Shown here piece by piece: positions 25,142-34,012 of a DNA stretch of 64,000 nt. The position numbers were made by a program, and so were the translations under genes. The DNA is taken from positions 2,155,001 through 2,219,000 of the forward strand of contig NZ_CP090059.1 of NCBI RefSeq assembly GCF_021391395.1, in the 5' to 3' direction. A model generated the notes under the pieces. That model was not told the origin of the DNA. It did no database searches and was given only the letters and a program-made list of their open reading frames with translations. Positions within the stretch are counted from its first letter, which is position 1; the number at the start of each line of letters is the position of its first letter. This DNA comes from Sphingomonas cannabina. GTDB lineage: Bacteria > Pseudomonadota > Alphaproteobacteria > Sphingomonadales > Sphingomonadaceae.

Positions 25142-27472
25142 ATGACGTTGCGCCGCATTCTTGTCGCCAGCACGATCCTGGCGATTGCCAGCCCTGCCGC
25201 AGCGCAGTCGCTGGGCACGGTCGATCGCAACGGCAGCATCGTCGCGGTCGAGCCTTATGCGCCCAACATCGTGCATGTGACGATCGCGCTCGATCCCAAG
25301 GAGGTCGCGGCGGGCGCGGGCTATGGCATCAGCGCGAAGCCAGACGCGGGCGGGTGGACCCATCGCGCCGATGCCGAGGGCGACACCTACAGCTCGCCGG
25401 CATTGTCGGTCACGGTCGCGGCGCAGCCCTGGCCCAAGCCGCCCACGCAGATGGAGCGCTATTTCGCGCCGTCGCTCCCGCCCGTCTCGATCGTGATCCG
25501 CGGCGCCGACGGGCGCGAGGTCACCCGCATGGGGGGCTGGGAGATGGCGCCCCACAAGGTGAACGGCGAGGCGACGTTCCGCGTCGGCGCGAGCTTCGGC
25601 GATACCCCCGGCACGCATTACTACGGCCTCGGCCAGAACCAGGAGGGCATCCTCGACCTGCGCGGCCGCACGATCGATTGTCGCCACTATTACGACGCCC
25701 CGGCCGGCGAGACCGTGTGCGTCCCGTTCCTGGTGACGGACAAGGGCTATGGGATCGTGTGGGACAACCCGTCGGTGACCACCGTTTTCCCCGGCCTGCA
25801 CAACCGCACGCATTTCCAGTCGGAGGTGGGAGAGCGCGTCTCCTTCTTCGTCATCACCGGCAAGTCCGCCGACGATCTCTATGCCGGCTACGCCAAGCTG
25901 ACCGGCGCGACGCCGCTGCCGCCCAAGGCGGCGTTCGGGCTCATCCAGTCGAAGGCGCGCTACGAGACCCAGGCCGAGCTGCTCGGCATTGCCGAGGGAT
26001 ATCGCAAGCGCGGCTATCCGCTCGACGTGATGGTGCTCGACTGGTTCTCCTGGACGCGGATGGGGCAGCTCGACATCGACCGCAATGCCTTCCCCGATCC
26101 CGCGGCGATGAACCGGCAATTGCACGATGCCGGGATGCACTCGATCCTGTCGGTGTGGCCCCGGTTCGAGCGCGAGAGCCGCTATTACAACATGCTCGCC
26201 GCGCGCGGGTGGTTCCTCAAGGACAAGGACGGCGATCCGGTCGACGGCCTGGCGGTACGCTCCGACCGCGCCGGTGCGCTGCTCGACAGCACCAACCCGG
26301 AGGCGCGCGGCTGGTTCTGGGGGAAGATCCGCGACAATCTGGCGAGCCAGGGCTTCGACTGGTTCTGGCTCGACGAGACCGAGCCCGACCTTGTCCCGTC
26401 CGGCTATTTCTATTCGGTCGGCTCGGGCGACCGCTATTACAACCTCTATCCGCTGGTCCACACCGCGGGCGTGGCGGAAGGGTCGGCGAAGGATCGGCCG
26501 GGCTTCCGCAACCTGATCCTCGCCCGCGCGGCCTATCTCGGGGCGCAGGCGTCGGGCGCGATCTTCTGGACCTCCGACGTCCAGTCCACCTGGGAGGCAT
26601 TGCGGCGGCAGGTGCCCGCCAACCTCAACATGGCGGCGAGCGGCATCGCCTATACCAGCAGCGACACGGGCGGGTGGCAGTGGCCGAACGGACCCGAGGC
26701 GCAGCGGCCGGTGCTGGTCGATCCGGCGGGGGCGACGGCGATGTCCCCTTCCTATCGCGACTATCCCGAGCTGTTCGTCCGCTGGTTCCAGCTCAACAGC
26801 TTCACGCCGACGCTGCGCATCCACGGGCAGCGCCCCGCGACCGCGATCTGGGAATATGGCAAGGCGGCGGAGCCGATCCTCGCCGATTTCCTCAAGCTGC
26901 GCTACCGGCTCATGCCCTATCTCTATTCGCTCGGATACGGGACCTACCGCACCGGCGCGCCGTTCATGCGGGCGCTGTTCATGGATTTCCCCGGCGATCC
27001 CAATGTCGCGGCGATATCCGATCAATATATGTTCGGCCCGGCCTTCCTGGTCGCGCCGGTGCTCGATCAGGGCGCGACCAGCCGCCGCGTCTACCTGCCC
27101 GCCGGAACCGACTGGTACGACTGGTGGACCAACGAGCGGCATCCGGGCGGGCAGTGGATCGATGCGGCGGCGCCGATCGACCGTATCCCGCTGTTCGTCC
27201 GCGCCGGATCGATCGTGCCGCTCGGCGCCGACGTGCCGAACACCGCGGCGCGCCAGCCGCTCAGCGAGATCCGGGTCTATCCGGGGGCGGACGCGACCTT
27301 CACAATCTACGACGATGACGGCGTGACGAACGACTATCGGAAGGGCGCCGGCCGGTCCGCCGACCTCAGGTGGGACGAGCGCGCGAAGCGGCTGACCGGC
27401 TCCGGCAAGCTGCCGACCGGTCAGGGCGTCGATTCGCTGGTACGGGTCATGGGAGCGGGCCCCGGCCGGTAG
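25142..27472 (+). CDS. GH31 alpha-xylosidase
   Basis: A 776-residue secreted enzyme (signal 1-22, ending SPAAAQ). The GH31 barrel has the nucleophile Asp411 in FWLDETEPD and acid/base Asp479 in FWTSDVQSTWEALRRQ, followed by SGIAYTSSDTGGWQ and LRIHGQRP. The N-terminal beta-sandwich contains HYYGLGQNQEG, and C-terminal beta domains end near residue 776. The WLDETEPD form and the N-terminal arrangement match alpha-xylosidases of the Xyl31A kind rather than alpha-glucosidases. It would release the non-reducing-end xylose of xyloglucan oligosaccharides, in step with GH35. The ATG at 25142 follows GGGGAGA. Divergent from GH74. Confidence 0.9.
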   Translation: MTLRRILVASTILAIASPAAAQSLGTVDRNGSIVAVEPYAPNIVHVTIALDPKEVAAGAGYGISAKPDAGGWTHRADAEGDTYSSPALSVTVAAQPWPKPPTQMERYFAPSLPPVSIVIRGADGREVTRMGGWEMAPHKVNGEATFRVGASFGDTPGTHYYGLGQNQEGILDLRGRTIDCRHYYDAPAGETVCVPFLVTDKGYGIVWDNPSVTTVFPGLHNRTHFQSEVGERVSFFVITGKSADDLYAGYAKLTGATPLPPKAAFGLIQSKARYETQAELLGIAEGYRKRGYPLDVMVLDWFSWTRMGQLDIDRNAFPDPAAMNRQLHDAGMHSILSVWPRFERESRYYNMLAARGWFLKDKDGDPVDGLAVRSDRAGALLDSTNPEARGWFWGKIRDNLASQGFDWFWLDETEPDLVPSGYFYSVGSGDRYYNLYPLVHTAGVAEGSAKDRPGFRNLILARAAYLGAQASGAIFWTSDVQSTWEALRRQVPANLNMAASGIAYTSSDTGGWQWPNGPEAQRPVLVDPAGATAMSPSYRDYPELFVRWFQLNSFTPTLRIHGQRPATAIWEYGKAAEPILADFLKLRYRLMPYLYSLGYGTYRTGAPFMRALFMDFPGDPNVAAISDQYMFGPAFLVAPVLDQGATSRRVYLPAGTDWYDWWTNERHPGGQWIDAAAPIDRIPLFVRAGSIVPLGADVPNTAARQPLSEIRVYPGADATFTIYDDDGVTNDYRKGAGRSADLRWDERAKRLTGSGKLPTGQGVDSLVRVMGAGPGR

Positions 27473-27530
27473 TTGCTCGGCAGGCCTGCGGCCTTGGCCG
27501 GAAAATTCCAAGCCAGAGTCCGGACCATAG

Positions 27531-27549
27531 GTTAGCGTAAACACATGCG
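27531..27549. promoter_or_regulatory. operator-like motif shared with the GH74/GH31 promoter region
   Basis: GTTAGCGTAAACACATGCG matches GATAGCGCTAACACATCG at 25063-25080. It lies 126 bp upstream of the predicted -10 of the receptor-B promoter. The 316-bp gap here also holds two smaller dyads: CTACAAATGTAG at 27607-27618 and AAGTC-AAC-GACTT at 27624-27636. Confidence 0.45.
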
Positions 27550-27674
27550 TTGCTAATAACCTCGACGAGGCCACCAGTTCACCGGGTGCGGTGGGCAAAA
27601 GTTCGGCTACAAATGTAGTCGATAAGTCAACGACTTCCTCAGCCCACGCCTGGAATTGCATGACAATATCGCTA

Positions 27675-27703
27675 TTGCCAGGCGCGGGCGGTAGGAATAA
27701 TAA
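27675..27703 (+). promoter_or_regulatory. predicted sigma-70-type promoter of receptor B
   Basis: TTGCCA (27675-27680), a 17-bp spacer and TAATAA (27698-27703). The predicted start of transcription, about 27710, falls in the operator at 27709-27724. Confidence 0.5.
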
Positions 27704-27708
27704 GATCA

Positions 27709-27724
27709 GTGTGAGCGCTCACAC
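27709..27724. promoter_or_regulatory. perfect 16-bp LacI-type operator
   Basis: GTGTGAGCGCTCACAC is fully self-complementary and contains TGTGAGCGCTCACA, the core of the idealised symmetric lac operator. It directly follows a predicted -10 hexamer, the classic position for steric repression. No LacI-family gene is in this window, so the regulator would be encoded elsewhere. Confidence 0.7.
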
Positions 27725-27745
27725 ACGTAGAAGGTGTGAGGCCAC

Positions 27746-27764
27746 GCGGACAGGCCATGTCCGC
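27746..27764 (+). promoter_or_regulatory. leader stem-loop of receptor B mRNA
   Basis: GCGGACA-GGCCA-TGTCCGC is a perfect 7-bp stem with a 5-base loop. It lies between the operator and the GAGAGGGG ribosome site. There is no T-run. Confidence 0.4.
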
Positions 27765-27788
27765 ATATTCGGGAGAGGGGATCGAAAG

Positions 27789-30700
27789 ATGACATCTACG
27801 CATCGGCAGAAGGCGCGTCAGACGGTTAGGCGCGGTGTTTCACTCGCCGCTTTGGCCGCAATGGGGATCGCATTGCCGGCCTGGGCCGCCGTCTCGGACG
27901 AAGCGGCCGCGGCGAGCCAGGCTCAGACACCACCGCAGAGTGATTCGGGTGATTCGGCGCAGAGCGACCAAAGCGCGCCTCGTGATGACATCGTTGTCAC
28001 GGGACGCCGCGCGGCGCTGGAGGCCGCCGACGAGCGCAAGCGCCGGAGCGAGACCATCATCGACTCGGTCGTCGCCGACGACGCCGGCAAGCTCCCGGAC
28101 AATTCGATCACCGAGGTGCTGCAGCGCGTTTCCGGCGTCACCATCGTGCGCTTCGCCGCGCTCAACGACCCCGATCACTATTCGGTCGAGGGAACGGGCA
28201 TCCAGGTGCGCGGTCTGACCGGCGTCGCCTCACGGCTCAACGGCCGCGAGATCTTCAGCGCGAACAACGGGCGCTCGCTGCAGTTCGCCGACGTCACGCC
28301 GGAGCTGATGGCGGCGGTCGACGTCTACAAGGCATCGACCGCGGACCTGATCGAGGGCGGCACGGGTGGCCAGATCGACCTGCGCACCAAGGTGCCCTTC
28401 GATTACCGCGACGAGGGCTTCCACGTTGCCGCGACCGGTGACCTCAGCATGGGCGACCTCGCGCGCAAGGCCGATCCGTCGGGCTCCATCCTGGTCTCGA
28501 AGCGCTGGTCGACCCCGATCGGCGACATCGGCTTCCTCGGCGATCTGGCGTACAGCCGTCTCAGCTCCAATTCGCACTTTTTCCGCGTGGAGCCCTATTT
28601 CCGGCAGCGCATCTCGGGCGCCGACTATTATATTCCGGGCGGCTATACCTATGGCGAGGAGCAGTTCCAGCGCACCCGCACAGGCATCTACGGCGCCGTG
28701 CAGTGGGCGCCATCGGATGCGCTGACCTTCACTGGCACCTTCTTCCAGTCGCGCTACAAGAACCGGTCGGGCGACTGGGGGGCGTTCGTATCGTCGCAGA
28801 CGCTGGCGGTCGATCCGGCGACCAGCGAGTTCGACGAGAACAACATGTTGGTCTCGACCCCGCTGCTGTTCAATCGCGATCAATCGACGTTCCTGCCGGC
28901 CGGCCTGATCACGACCGGCGGCAACAAGGGCGCCTATGCCAGTAAGACGACCACCAAGGATTATTCGCTGAGCTTCGACTGGTCGCCGACGGATAGCCCG
29001 CTTTCGATCAAGGGCGCCATTCAGCGCGTCGATTCGAGCCAGATTTCCGACCGCATGGACGTGTTCCGTGACGTCCAGTTCCCGGCGGGCTTCGGGTTCG
29101 ACCTGAGCGGCGATCTGCCGGTCGTCACCATGCCCGCGGGTTCACAGGCGAGATTCGACAATCCCGCCAGCTATTTCTGGGCGGCGTCGATGCCGCACCA
29201 GGAAGATAATAGCGGCCGGCTGGATTCGGCCAACCTCGATCTCGAGTACAAGTTCGAGGACAGCTTCTTCAAATCGATCAAGGTCGGCGGCCGCGCGGCC
29301 AAGCGGACCGAGCGCGATTTCAACAATGGCTATAACTGGGCGGCGCTGGGCCGCGGCTGGAATGGCGATCCGCAGCTGACCTATGCGAACGCCGCACCAG
29401 GCGACGTCGAGCTCCACGTCTTCAAGAACTTCTTCCATGGCCAGGCGGCGCTGCCGGCGAACCTGATGTTCCCGACCGACGCGCTCGTCCGCCGCTTCGA
29501 CCGTGCGGAGCTGACGGCCTCGCCGCCCGCGGGTTTCTGCGGTTCGCCGCCGACCGACACGGCGCCGAATCCTCTATGGAACGACTGTTCGGCAGCCGGT
29601 CCGCTGCCACAGACCGGCTATGGCGGTTTTGCAGGCATCCGCCCCATCGGTTTCGTGCTGCCGATCGATCGGGTGGACAACGAGACCAAGACTTACGCGG
29701 GCTATGCGCTCGTGCGGTTCGGATCCGATGCCATCCGCCTCTCGGGCAATGTCGGCGCGCGCGTCGTTCACATCAGGAACGAGGGGAGCGGCTTCGTCCA
29801 GCAGAATGCCGCAACGTTCATCCGCAACGGCCAGACGCAGACGCTCCTCAACGTGGCGGTCCCGCGCGGCGGCAAGGCGTCGTTCACCCGCGTCCTGCCG
29901 TCGATCAACTTCGACTATGCGCTGGCCGACAACGCCAAGATTCGCTTCGGCTACAACATCACGCTCGACCTGCCGACGTTCCAGGCGTTGCGCGCGTCAG
30001 GCTCGATCGGCGCGGCGACGATCGGCAATCCCGGTGGAAGCAATCTGCCGAATATCTTCACCAATTTCACGGCCGACACGGGGAACCCGCTCCTCAAGCC
30101 GGCCCTGTCGAACAATTTCGACCTGTCGTTCGAATATTATCCCAGCGCCGGCACGTCGTTCCATCTGGCGCCGTTCTACAAGCGTCTGACCAACCTGCCG
30201 ATCTATTCGCTGACGCAGCGTGACGTGACATTCATCTTTGCGGACGGAACCACCGAAAACGCGAGCGTCGCCGCCACCGATTATAGCAATTCGTCCAAGG
30301 CCGCGACGGTCAAGGGCGTCGAGGTCGGCGGGCGCATCTTCTTCGATATGTTGCCGGGATTGCTCAGCGGGCTCGGCTTCGAGGGCAACTACACCTACGT
30401 CGACAGCAAGAATCCTGGAGACACGTATCGCGACATCAACGGCGTGACCCACAGCGACGCGCCGCTGGTGGGGCTATCGAAGCACAACTTCAATGCCGTA
30501 CTGTTGTACGAGCGCAAGGCCGTCTCTGCCCGTATCGCTTACTCCTGGCGCTCGCGCTACCTGCAGACGACCAACAGCAACGGCACCAACCCGACCTATC
30601 AATATTATTCCGCGCCCGGCGTTTCCACGCCGACCCAGATCGCGTTGCCGATCTATGGCGCCAACTACGGGCAGCTGGAGGCCGGCGTCAGGTTCAGGGT

Positions 30701-30854
30701 GACGGAGAACTTCTCGTTCAACGTCCAGGGCACCAACCTGACCAATTCGATGCAGCGCACCTTGATGGGCGGCTATCCCGGCGGCGCGCTGAAGGGACGC
30801 AGCTGGTTCCAGGCCGATCGGCGCATCAGCACCGGGATCAGCCTGGCGTTCTAG
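27789..30854 (+). CDS. TonB-dependent receptor B (xyloglucan-locus receptor)
   Basis: A 1021-residue receptor of the Caulobacter/Xanthomonas carbohydrate-associated type. The signal peptide ends at about residue 33 (ALPAWAA); after a Q/S-rich linker come DDIVVTGRRAALEAADERKRRSETIIDSVVADDAGKLPDNSITEVLQRVSGV and TGIQVRGL, the plug. The barrel ends with GISLAF, an aromatic C-terminal residue as needed for BAM recognition. The ATG at 27789 follows GAGAGGGG; the open frame upstream crosses the operator. Adjacent GH74/GH35/GH31 genes and a shared operator motif make xyloglucan oligosaccharides the likely ligand. A stem-loop then separates it from two halogenase genes. Confidence 0.92.
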   Translation: MTSTHRQKARQTVRRGVSLAALAAMGIALPAWAAVSDEAAAASQAQTPPQSDSGDSAQSDQSAPRDDIVVTGRRAALEAADERKRRSETIIDSVVADDAGKLPDNSITEVLQRVSGVTIVRFAALNDPDHYSVEGTGIQVRGLTGVASRLNGREIFSANNGRSLQFADVTPELMAAVDVYKASTADLIEGGTGGQIDLRTKVPFDYRDEGFHVAATGDLSMGDLARKADPSGSILVSKRWSTPIGDIGFLGDLAYSRLSSNSHFFRVEPYFRQRISGADYYIPGGYTYGEEQFQRTRTGIYGAVQWAPSDALTFTGTFFQSRYKNRSGDWGAFVSSQTLAVDPATSEFDENNMLVSTPLLFNRDQSTFLPAGLITTGGNKGAYASKTTTKDYSLSFDWSPTDSPLSIKGAIQRVDSSQISDRMDVFRDVQFPAGFGFDLSGDLPVVTMPAGSQARFDNPASYFWAASMPHQEDNSGRLDSANLDLEYKFEDSFFKSIKVGGRAAKRTERDFNNGYNWAALGRGWNGDPQLTYANAAPGDVELHVFKNFFHGQAALPANLMFPTDALVRRFDRAELTASPPAGFCGSPPTDTAPNPLWNDCSAAGPLPQTGYGGFAGIRPIGFVLPIDRVDNETKTYAGYALVRFGSDAIRLSGNVGARVVHIRNEGSGFVQQNAATFIRNGQTQTLLNVAVPRGGKASFTRVLPSINFDYALADNAKIRFGYNITLDLPTFQALRASGSIGAATIGNPGGSNLPNIFTNFTADTGNPLLKPALSNNFDLSFEYYPSAGTSFHLAPFYKRLTNLPIYSLTQRDVTFIFADGTTENASVAATDYSNSSKAATVKGVEVGGRIFFDMLPGLLSGLGFEGNYTYVDSKNPGDTYRDINGVTHSDAPLVGLSKHNFNAVLLYERKAVSARIAYSWRSRYLQTTNSNGTNPTYQYYSAPGVSTPTQIALPIYGANYGQLEAGVRFRVTENFSFNVQGTNLTNSMQRTLMGGYPGGALKGRSWFQADRRISTGISLAF

Positions 30855-30864
30855 GAAAAGGGGG

Positions 30865-30898
30865 CCGGCCACCGGAAGGTCCCCCTGCCGGTGGCCGG
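30865..30898 (+). promoter_or_regulatory. intercistronic stem-loop between receptor B and halogenase 1
   Basis: A perfect 11-bp inverted repeat (CCGGCCACCGG with CCGGTGGCCGG) around a 12-base loop, 10 bp after the receptor stop. Without a T-run it would act as an mRNA 3'-end stabiliser or partial terminator rather than a full one. Confidence 0.6.
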
Positions 30899-30920
30899 AT
30901 ATCGCTGAGGCACGGGTGCG

Positions 30921-32474
30921 ATGGCGAAACGCGTTCTGATCGTAGGCGGCGGCACCGCGGGCTGGCTGACCGCCGGCTATCTGGCGAAGCGCCTGAGCGC
31001 CGACCTGCCCGGCGGCGTCTCGATCCGGCTGGTCGAATCGCAGGCGATCGGCATCCTCGGGGTCGGGGAGGGGACCTTCCCGACCATCCGCCGGACGCTG
31101 GCTACGATCGGCGTCGACGAGGCCGAGATGGTGCGGCGGTGCGGCGCGACCTTCAAGCAGGGCGCCAAGTTCGTCCACTGGCGCCGTCCGCCCGGCGCGG
31201 GCGGTCCGGACCATTATCTTCATTCCTTCCAGGTGACGGAGAACCATAACGGGCTTGACCTGCTTCCCTATTGGCTGCTCGGCGTCGCGGGCGACCAGAA
31301 CTGGGACGAGGTCAACACGCCGCAGAAGAAGGCGGCGGATGCGCATCGCGCGCCCAAGCTGCCGTCGCACCCCGATTTCGTCGGGCCGCTCAACTATGCC
31401 TTCCACTTCGACGCGGTCACGCTCGCGGAGCTGTTGCGCGACCAGGGGATCGCGAACGGGGTGCAGCATCTCGTCGACACCGTCACCGAGGTGCTGGTGG
31501 ACGGGGAGGGGAGCATCGCCGGCGTGCGGACCGAGGCGAACGGCCTGCTCGATGCCGACCTCTACATCGACTGCACGGGCTTTCGCGCCGAGCTGATCGG
31601 CAAGGCGCTCGGCATGCCCTACCGCTCGTGCCGCAAGGTGCTGTTCTGCGACAGCGCGGTCGCGATGCAGGTGCCCTATCCGCGGCCGGATCACCCGATC
31701 GCCTCCTACACCATTTCGACCGCGCAGGAGGCCGGCTGGACCTGGGACATCGGCCTCGACAAGCGCCGCGGCACCGGCCACGTCTATTCCTCCGATCATA
31801 CCGACGACGCGCAGGCGGAAGCATTGCTGCGCGCCTACAACGGCCCCGCGGCGGAGGGGCTGGAGGTCCGCAAGTTCCGTTTCGACGCCGGCTATCGCGA
31901 GACCAGCTGGCACAGGAACTGCGTCGCGATCGGCCTCTCCAGCGGCTTCTTCGAGCCGCTCGAGTCGACGGGCATCATCCTGTCCGAGGTGGCGGCGGCG
32001 ATGGTCGCCAATCTCTTCCCCTGGGGCGGCGACTATGAGACCTCGGCGCGGCAGTTCAACGCGATCATGCGTCGCCGCTACGAGCGCGCGCTCGACTTCA
32101 TCAAGCTGCACTATTGCATCTCCGAGCGCCGCGACACCGCCTTCTGGCGCGACAATGTCGATCCCGCGACGATCCCCGACAGCCTGCTCGACCTGCTCGA
32201 CCGCTGGCGCTTCCGTCCGCCGACCGAGATCGACGTCGATACCAACATCGACATCTTCACCGAGCCGAGCTGGCAATATGTGCTCTACGGCATGGGCTGG
32301 AAGACCGACCTCAGCGACCGCGCCGGACTCTACCGCTATCATGACGAGGCGCGCGCCGCCTTCGCAGAAGTCGCTCGCCAGGCGCAGTTCGCGATCGCCA
32401 ACCTGCCGTCGAACCGCGAGCTCGTCGACTATGCCCGGACGCGCGGTTTCGGGCCGCGGGCCGCTGCGGCATGA
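30921..32474 (+). CDS. flavin-dependent tryptophan-halogenase-like protein 1
   Basis: A 517-residue protein of the PrnA/RebH family. The FAD site GGGTAGW is at residues 9-15, VGEGTFPTI at about 48-56, and the candidate catalytic Lys79 in GATFKQGAKF is at the number it has in PrnA. The halogenase hallmark WxWxIP reads W273-T-W-D-I-G, so the proline is glycine. SSGFFEPLESTGI near the FAD/chloride channel is intact. No flavin reductase is nearby. It starts 66 bp after receptor B and overlaps halogenase 2 by 4 nt. Such orphan halogenase genes beside TonB receptors are known in related bacteria, mostly without a known substrate. It is cytosolic by sequence (no signal peptide). Confidence 0.85.
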   Translation: MAKRVLIVGGGTAGWLTAGYLAKRLSADLPGGVSIRLVESQAIGILGVGEGTFPTIRRTLATIGVDEAEMVRRCGATFKQGAKFVHWRRPPGAGGPDHYLHSFQVTENHNGLDLLPYWLLGVAGDQNWDEVNTPQKKAADAHRAPKLPSHPDFVGPLNYAFHFDAVTLAELLRDQGIANGVQHLVDTVTEVLVDGEGSIAGVRTEANGLLDADLYIDCTGFRAELIGKALGMPYRSCRKVLFCDSAVAMQVPYPRPDHPIASYTISTAQEAGWTWDIGLDKRRGTGHVYSSDHTDDAQAEALLRAYNGPAAEGLEVRKFRFDAGYRETSWHRNCVAIGLSSGFFEPLESTGIILSEVAAAMVANLFPWGGDYETSARQFNAIMRRRYERALDFIKLHYCISERRDTAFWRDNVDPATIPDSLLDLLDRWRFRPPTEIDVDTNIDIFTEPSWQYVLYGMGWKTDLSDRAGLYRYHDEARAAFAEVARQAQFAIANLPSNRELVDYARTRGFGPRAAAA

Positions 32475-34012
32475 CCGGCGAGAGTCCGGCGCCGCCAATC
32501 ACCCGGGTCGTCATCGTCGGCGGCGGCACGGCCGGCTGGATGACGGCGGCGGCGCTGTCGCGGCTGACTGCGGCCGGCGTGTCGGTGACTTTGGTCGAAT
32601 CCGACGAGATCGGCACGGTCGGCGTCGGCGAGGCCACTATCCCGCCGCTGCTCGATTTCAACCGTTCCCTGGGGATCGACGAGGACGCGTTCGTCCGCGC
32701 GACGCAGGCGACGTTCAAGCTGGGCATCGAGCTCGTCGGCTGGGGCAGGGAGAGCGATCGCTACATCCATCCGTTCGGCACGATCGGCCGCGATGCGGAG
32801 GGGGTGGAGTTCCACCAGATCTGGCTGCGCCAGTCGCGCTTGCCCGGCGCGGCCGGCGACGTCGGGCCGATCGGCGATTATTCGCTGGCGACGGTCGCGG
32901 CGCGGATGGGGAGGTTCGCCCGCCCGTCGTCCGATCCCGCAGCGGTGCTGTCGTCGCTCAGCTATGCCTTCCATTTCGACGCCGGCCTTTATGCCCGTTT
33001 CCTGCGCGGCTTCGCCGAGGACGGCGGCGTCACGCGGATCGAAGGGAAGATCGTCGCCGTCGAGCAGGACCCGGCCAGCGGCTTCATCACCGCCGTGAAG
33101 CTGGAGGACGGCCGCGCGATCGGCGGCGAGCTCTTCGTCGATTGCAGCGGCTTCCGGTCGATGCTGCTCGGCGGAACGCTGGGCGTACCCTACCGCAGCT
33201 GGCAGCACTGGCTGCCGTGCGACCGCGCCATCGCCGTGCCGAGCGCGCGTGCGGGCGCGGCTCCTCCCTATACCCGGGCCACGGCGGGCAAGGCCGGATG
33301 GCGCTGGCGCATTCCGCTGCAGCATCGCGTGGGCAACGGGCATGTCTATTCGAGCGCGCATCTGAGCGACGCTGAGGCGGAGCAGGTGTTGCTCGAAGGG
33401 CTGGACGGTGCGCCGATGGCCGAGCCGCGCCGGCTGCGCTTCGTCGCTGGGCGGCGCGAGCGCCTGTGGGACCGGAACTGCGTCGCGATCGGGCTGGCCG
33501 CCGGCTTCATCGAGCCGCTGGAATCGACCAGCATCCATCTCATCCAGTCGGGCATCACCCGCCTGATGGCGCTGTTCCCCGACAGCGGCTTCGCGCAGCG
33601 CGAGATCGACGAATACAACCGCTGGCTGGTCCGCGAATATGAGCAGGTCCGCGACTTCGTCGTCCTCCACTATCACGCCACCGAGCGCGACGATTCCGAT
33701 TTCTGGAACCACTGCCGGACGATGCCGATCCCCGACAGCCTGGCGGAGCGGATCGAGCTGTGGCGCGGCAAGGCGCGCATCTTCCGCGAGCAGGGCGACC
33801 TGTTCACCGAGGACAGCTGGATCGCGGTGCTGATGGGGCAGAATGTGATCCCCCAGTCTTTCGACCCGCTGGTCCACGCGCTGCCGGTCGCGGAGAGTGC
33901 GCGTTTCCTGCAGCACCTGCGCCACGTCATCGCCCGGACCGCCGCGGCGATGCCGACGCACGAGGATTTCATCGCCCGCCATTGTGCCGCCGTAAAGCAG
34001 GAAGCCGCATGA
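32471..34012 (+). CDS. flavin-dependent tryptophan-halogenase-like protein 2
   Basis: A 513-residue paralogue of halogenase 1 and closer to halogenase 3 at 54697. The FAD motif GGGTAGW is at residues 17-23 (after a 10-residue leader), the candidate catalytic Lys83 in ATFKLGIEL, and the full WxWxIP motif W277-R-W-R-I-P282. AAGFIEPLESTSIHLIQSG follows. It has 4-nt overlaps at both ends, with halogenase 1 upstream and GH35 copy 2 downstream, so the three are translationally coupled. The substrate is unknown; coupling with a glycosidase points to the oligosaccharide-uptake regulon or an aryl-substituted sugar rather than indole metabolism, which is inference. Confidence 0.87.
   Translation: MTGESPAPPITRVVIVGGGTAGWMTAAALSRLTAAGVSVTLVESDEIGTVGVGEATIPPLLDFNRSLGIDEDAFVRATQATFKLGIELVGWGRESDRYIHPFGTIGRDAEGVEFHQIWLRQSRLPGAAGDVGPIGDYSLATVAARMGRFARPSSDPAAVLSSLSYAFHFDAGLYARFLRGFAEDGGVTRIEGKIVAVEQDPASGFITAVKLEDGRAIGGELFVDCSGFRSMLLGGTLGVPYRSWQHWLPCDRAIAVPSARAGAAPPYTRATAGKAGWRWRIPLQHRVGNGHVYSSAHLSDAEAEQVLLEGLDGAPMAEPRRLRFVAGRRERLWDRNCVAIGLAAGFIEPLESTSIHLIQSGITRLMALFPDSGFAQREIDEYNRWLVREYEQVRDFVVLHYHATERDDSDFWNHCRTMPIPDSLAERIELWRGKARIFREQGDLFTEDSWIAVLMGQNVIPQSFDPLVHALPVAESARFLQHLRHVIARTAAAMPTHEDFIARHCAAVKQEAA

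Noticed and set aside
25070..27661. 863-codon minus-strand frame opposite GH31
   Set aside because: Arg/Asp/Ala/Val-rich shadow without ribosome site or recognisable domain, while GH31 is unequivocal.
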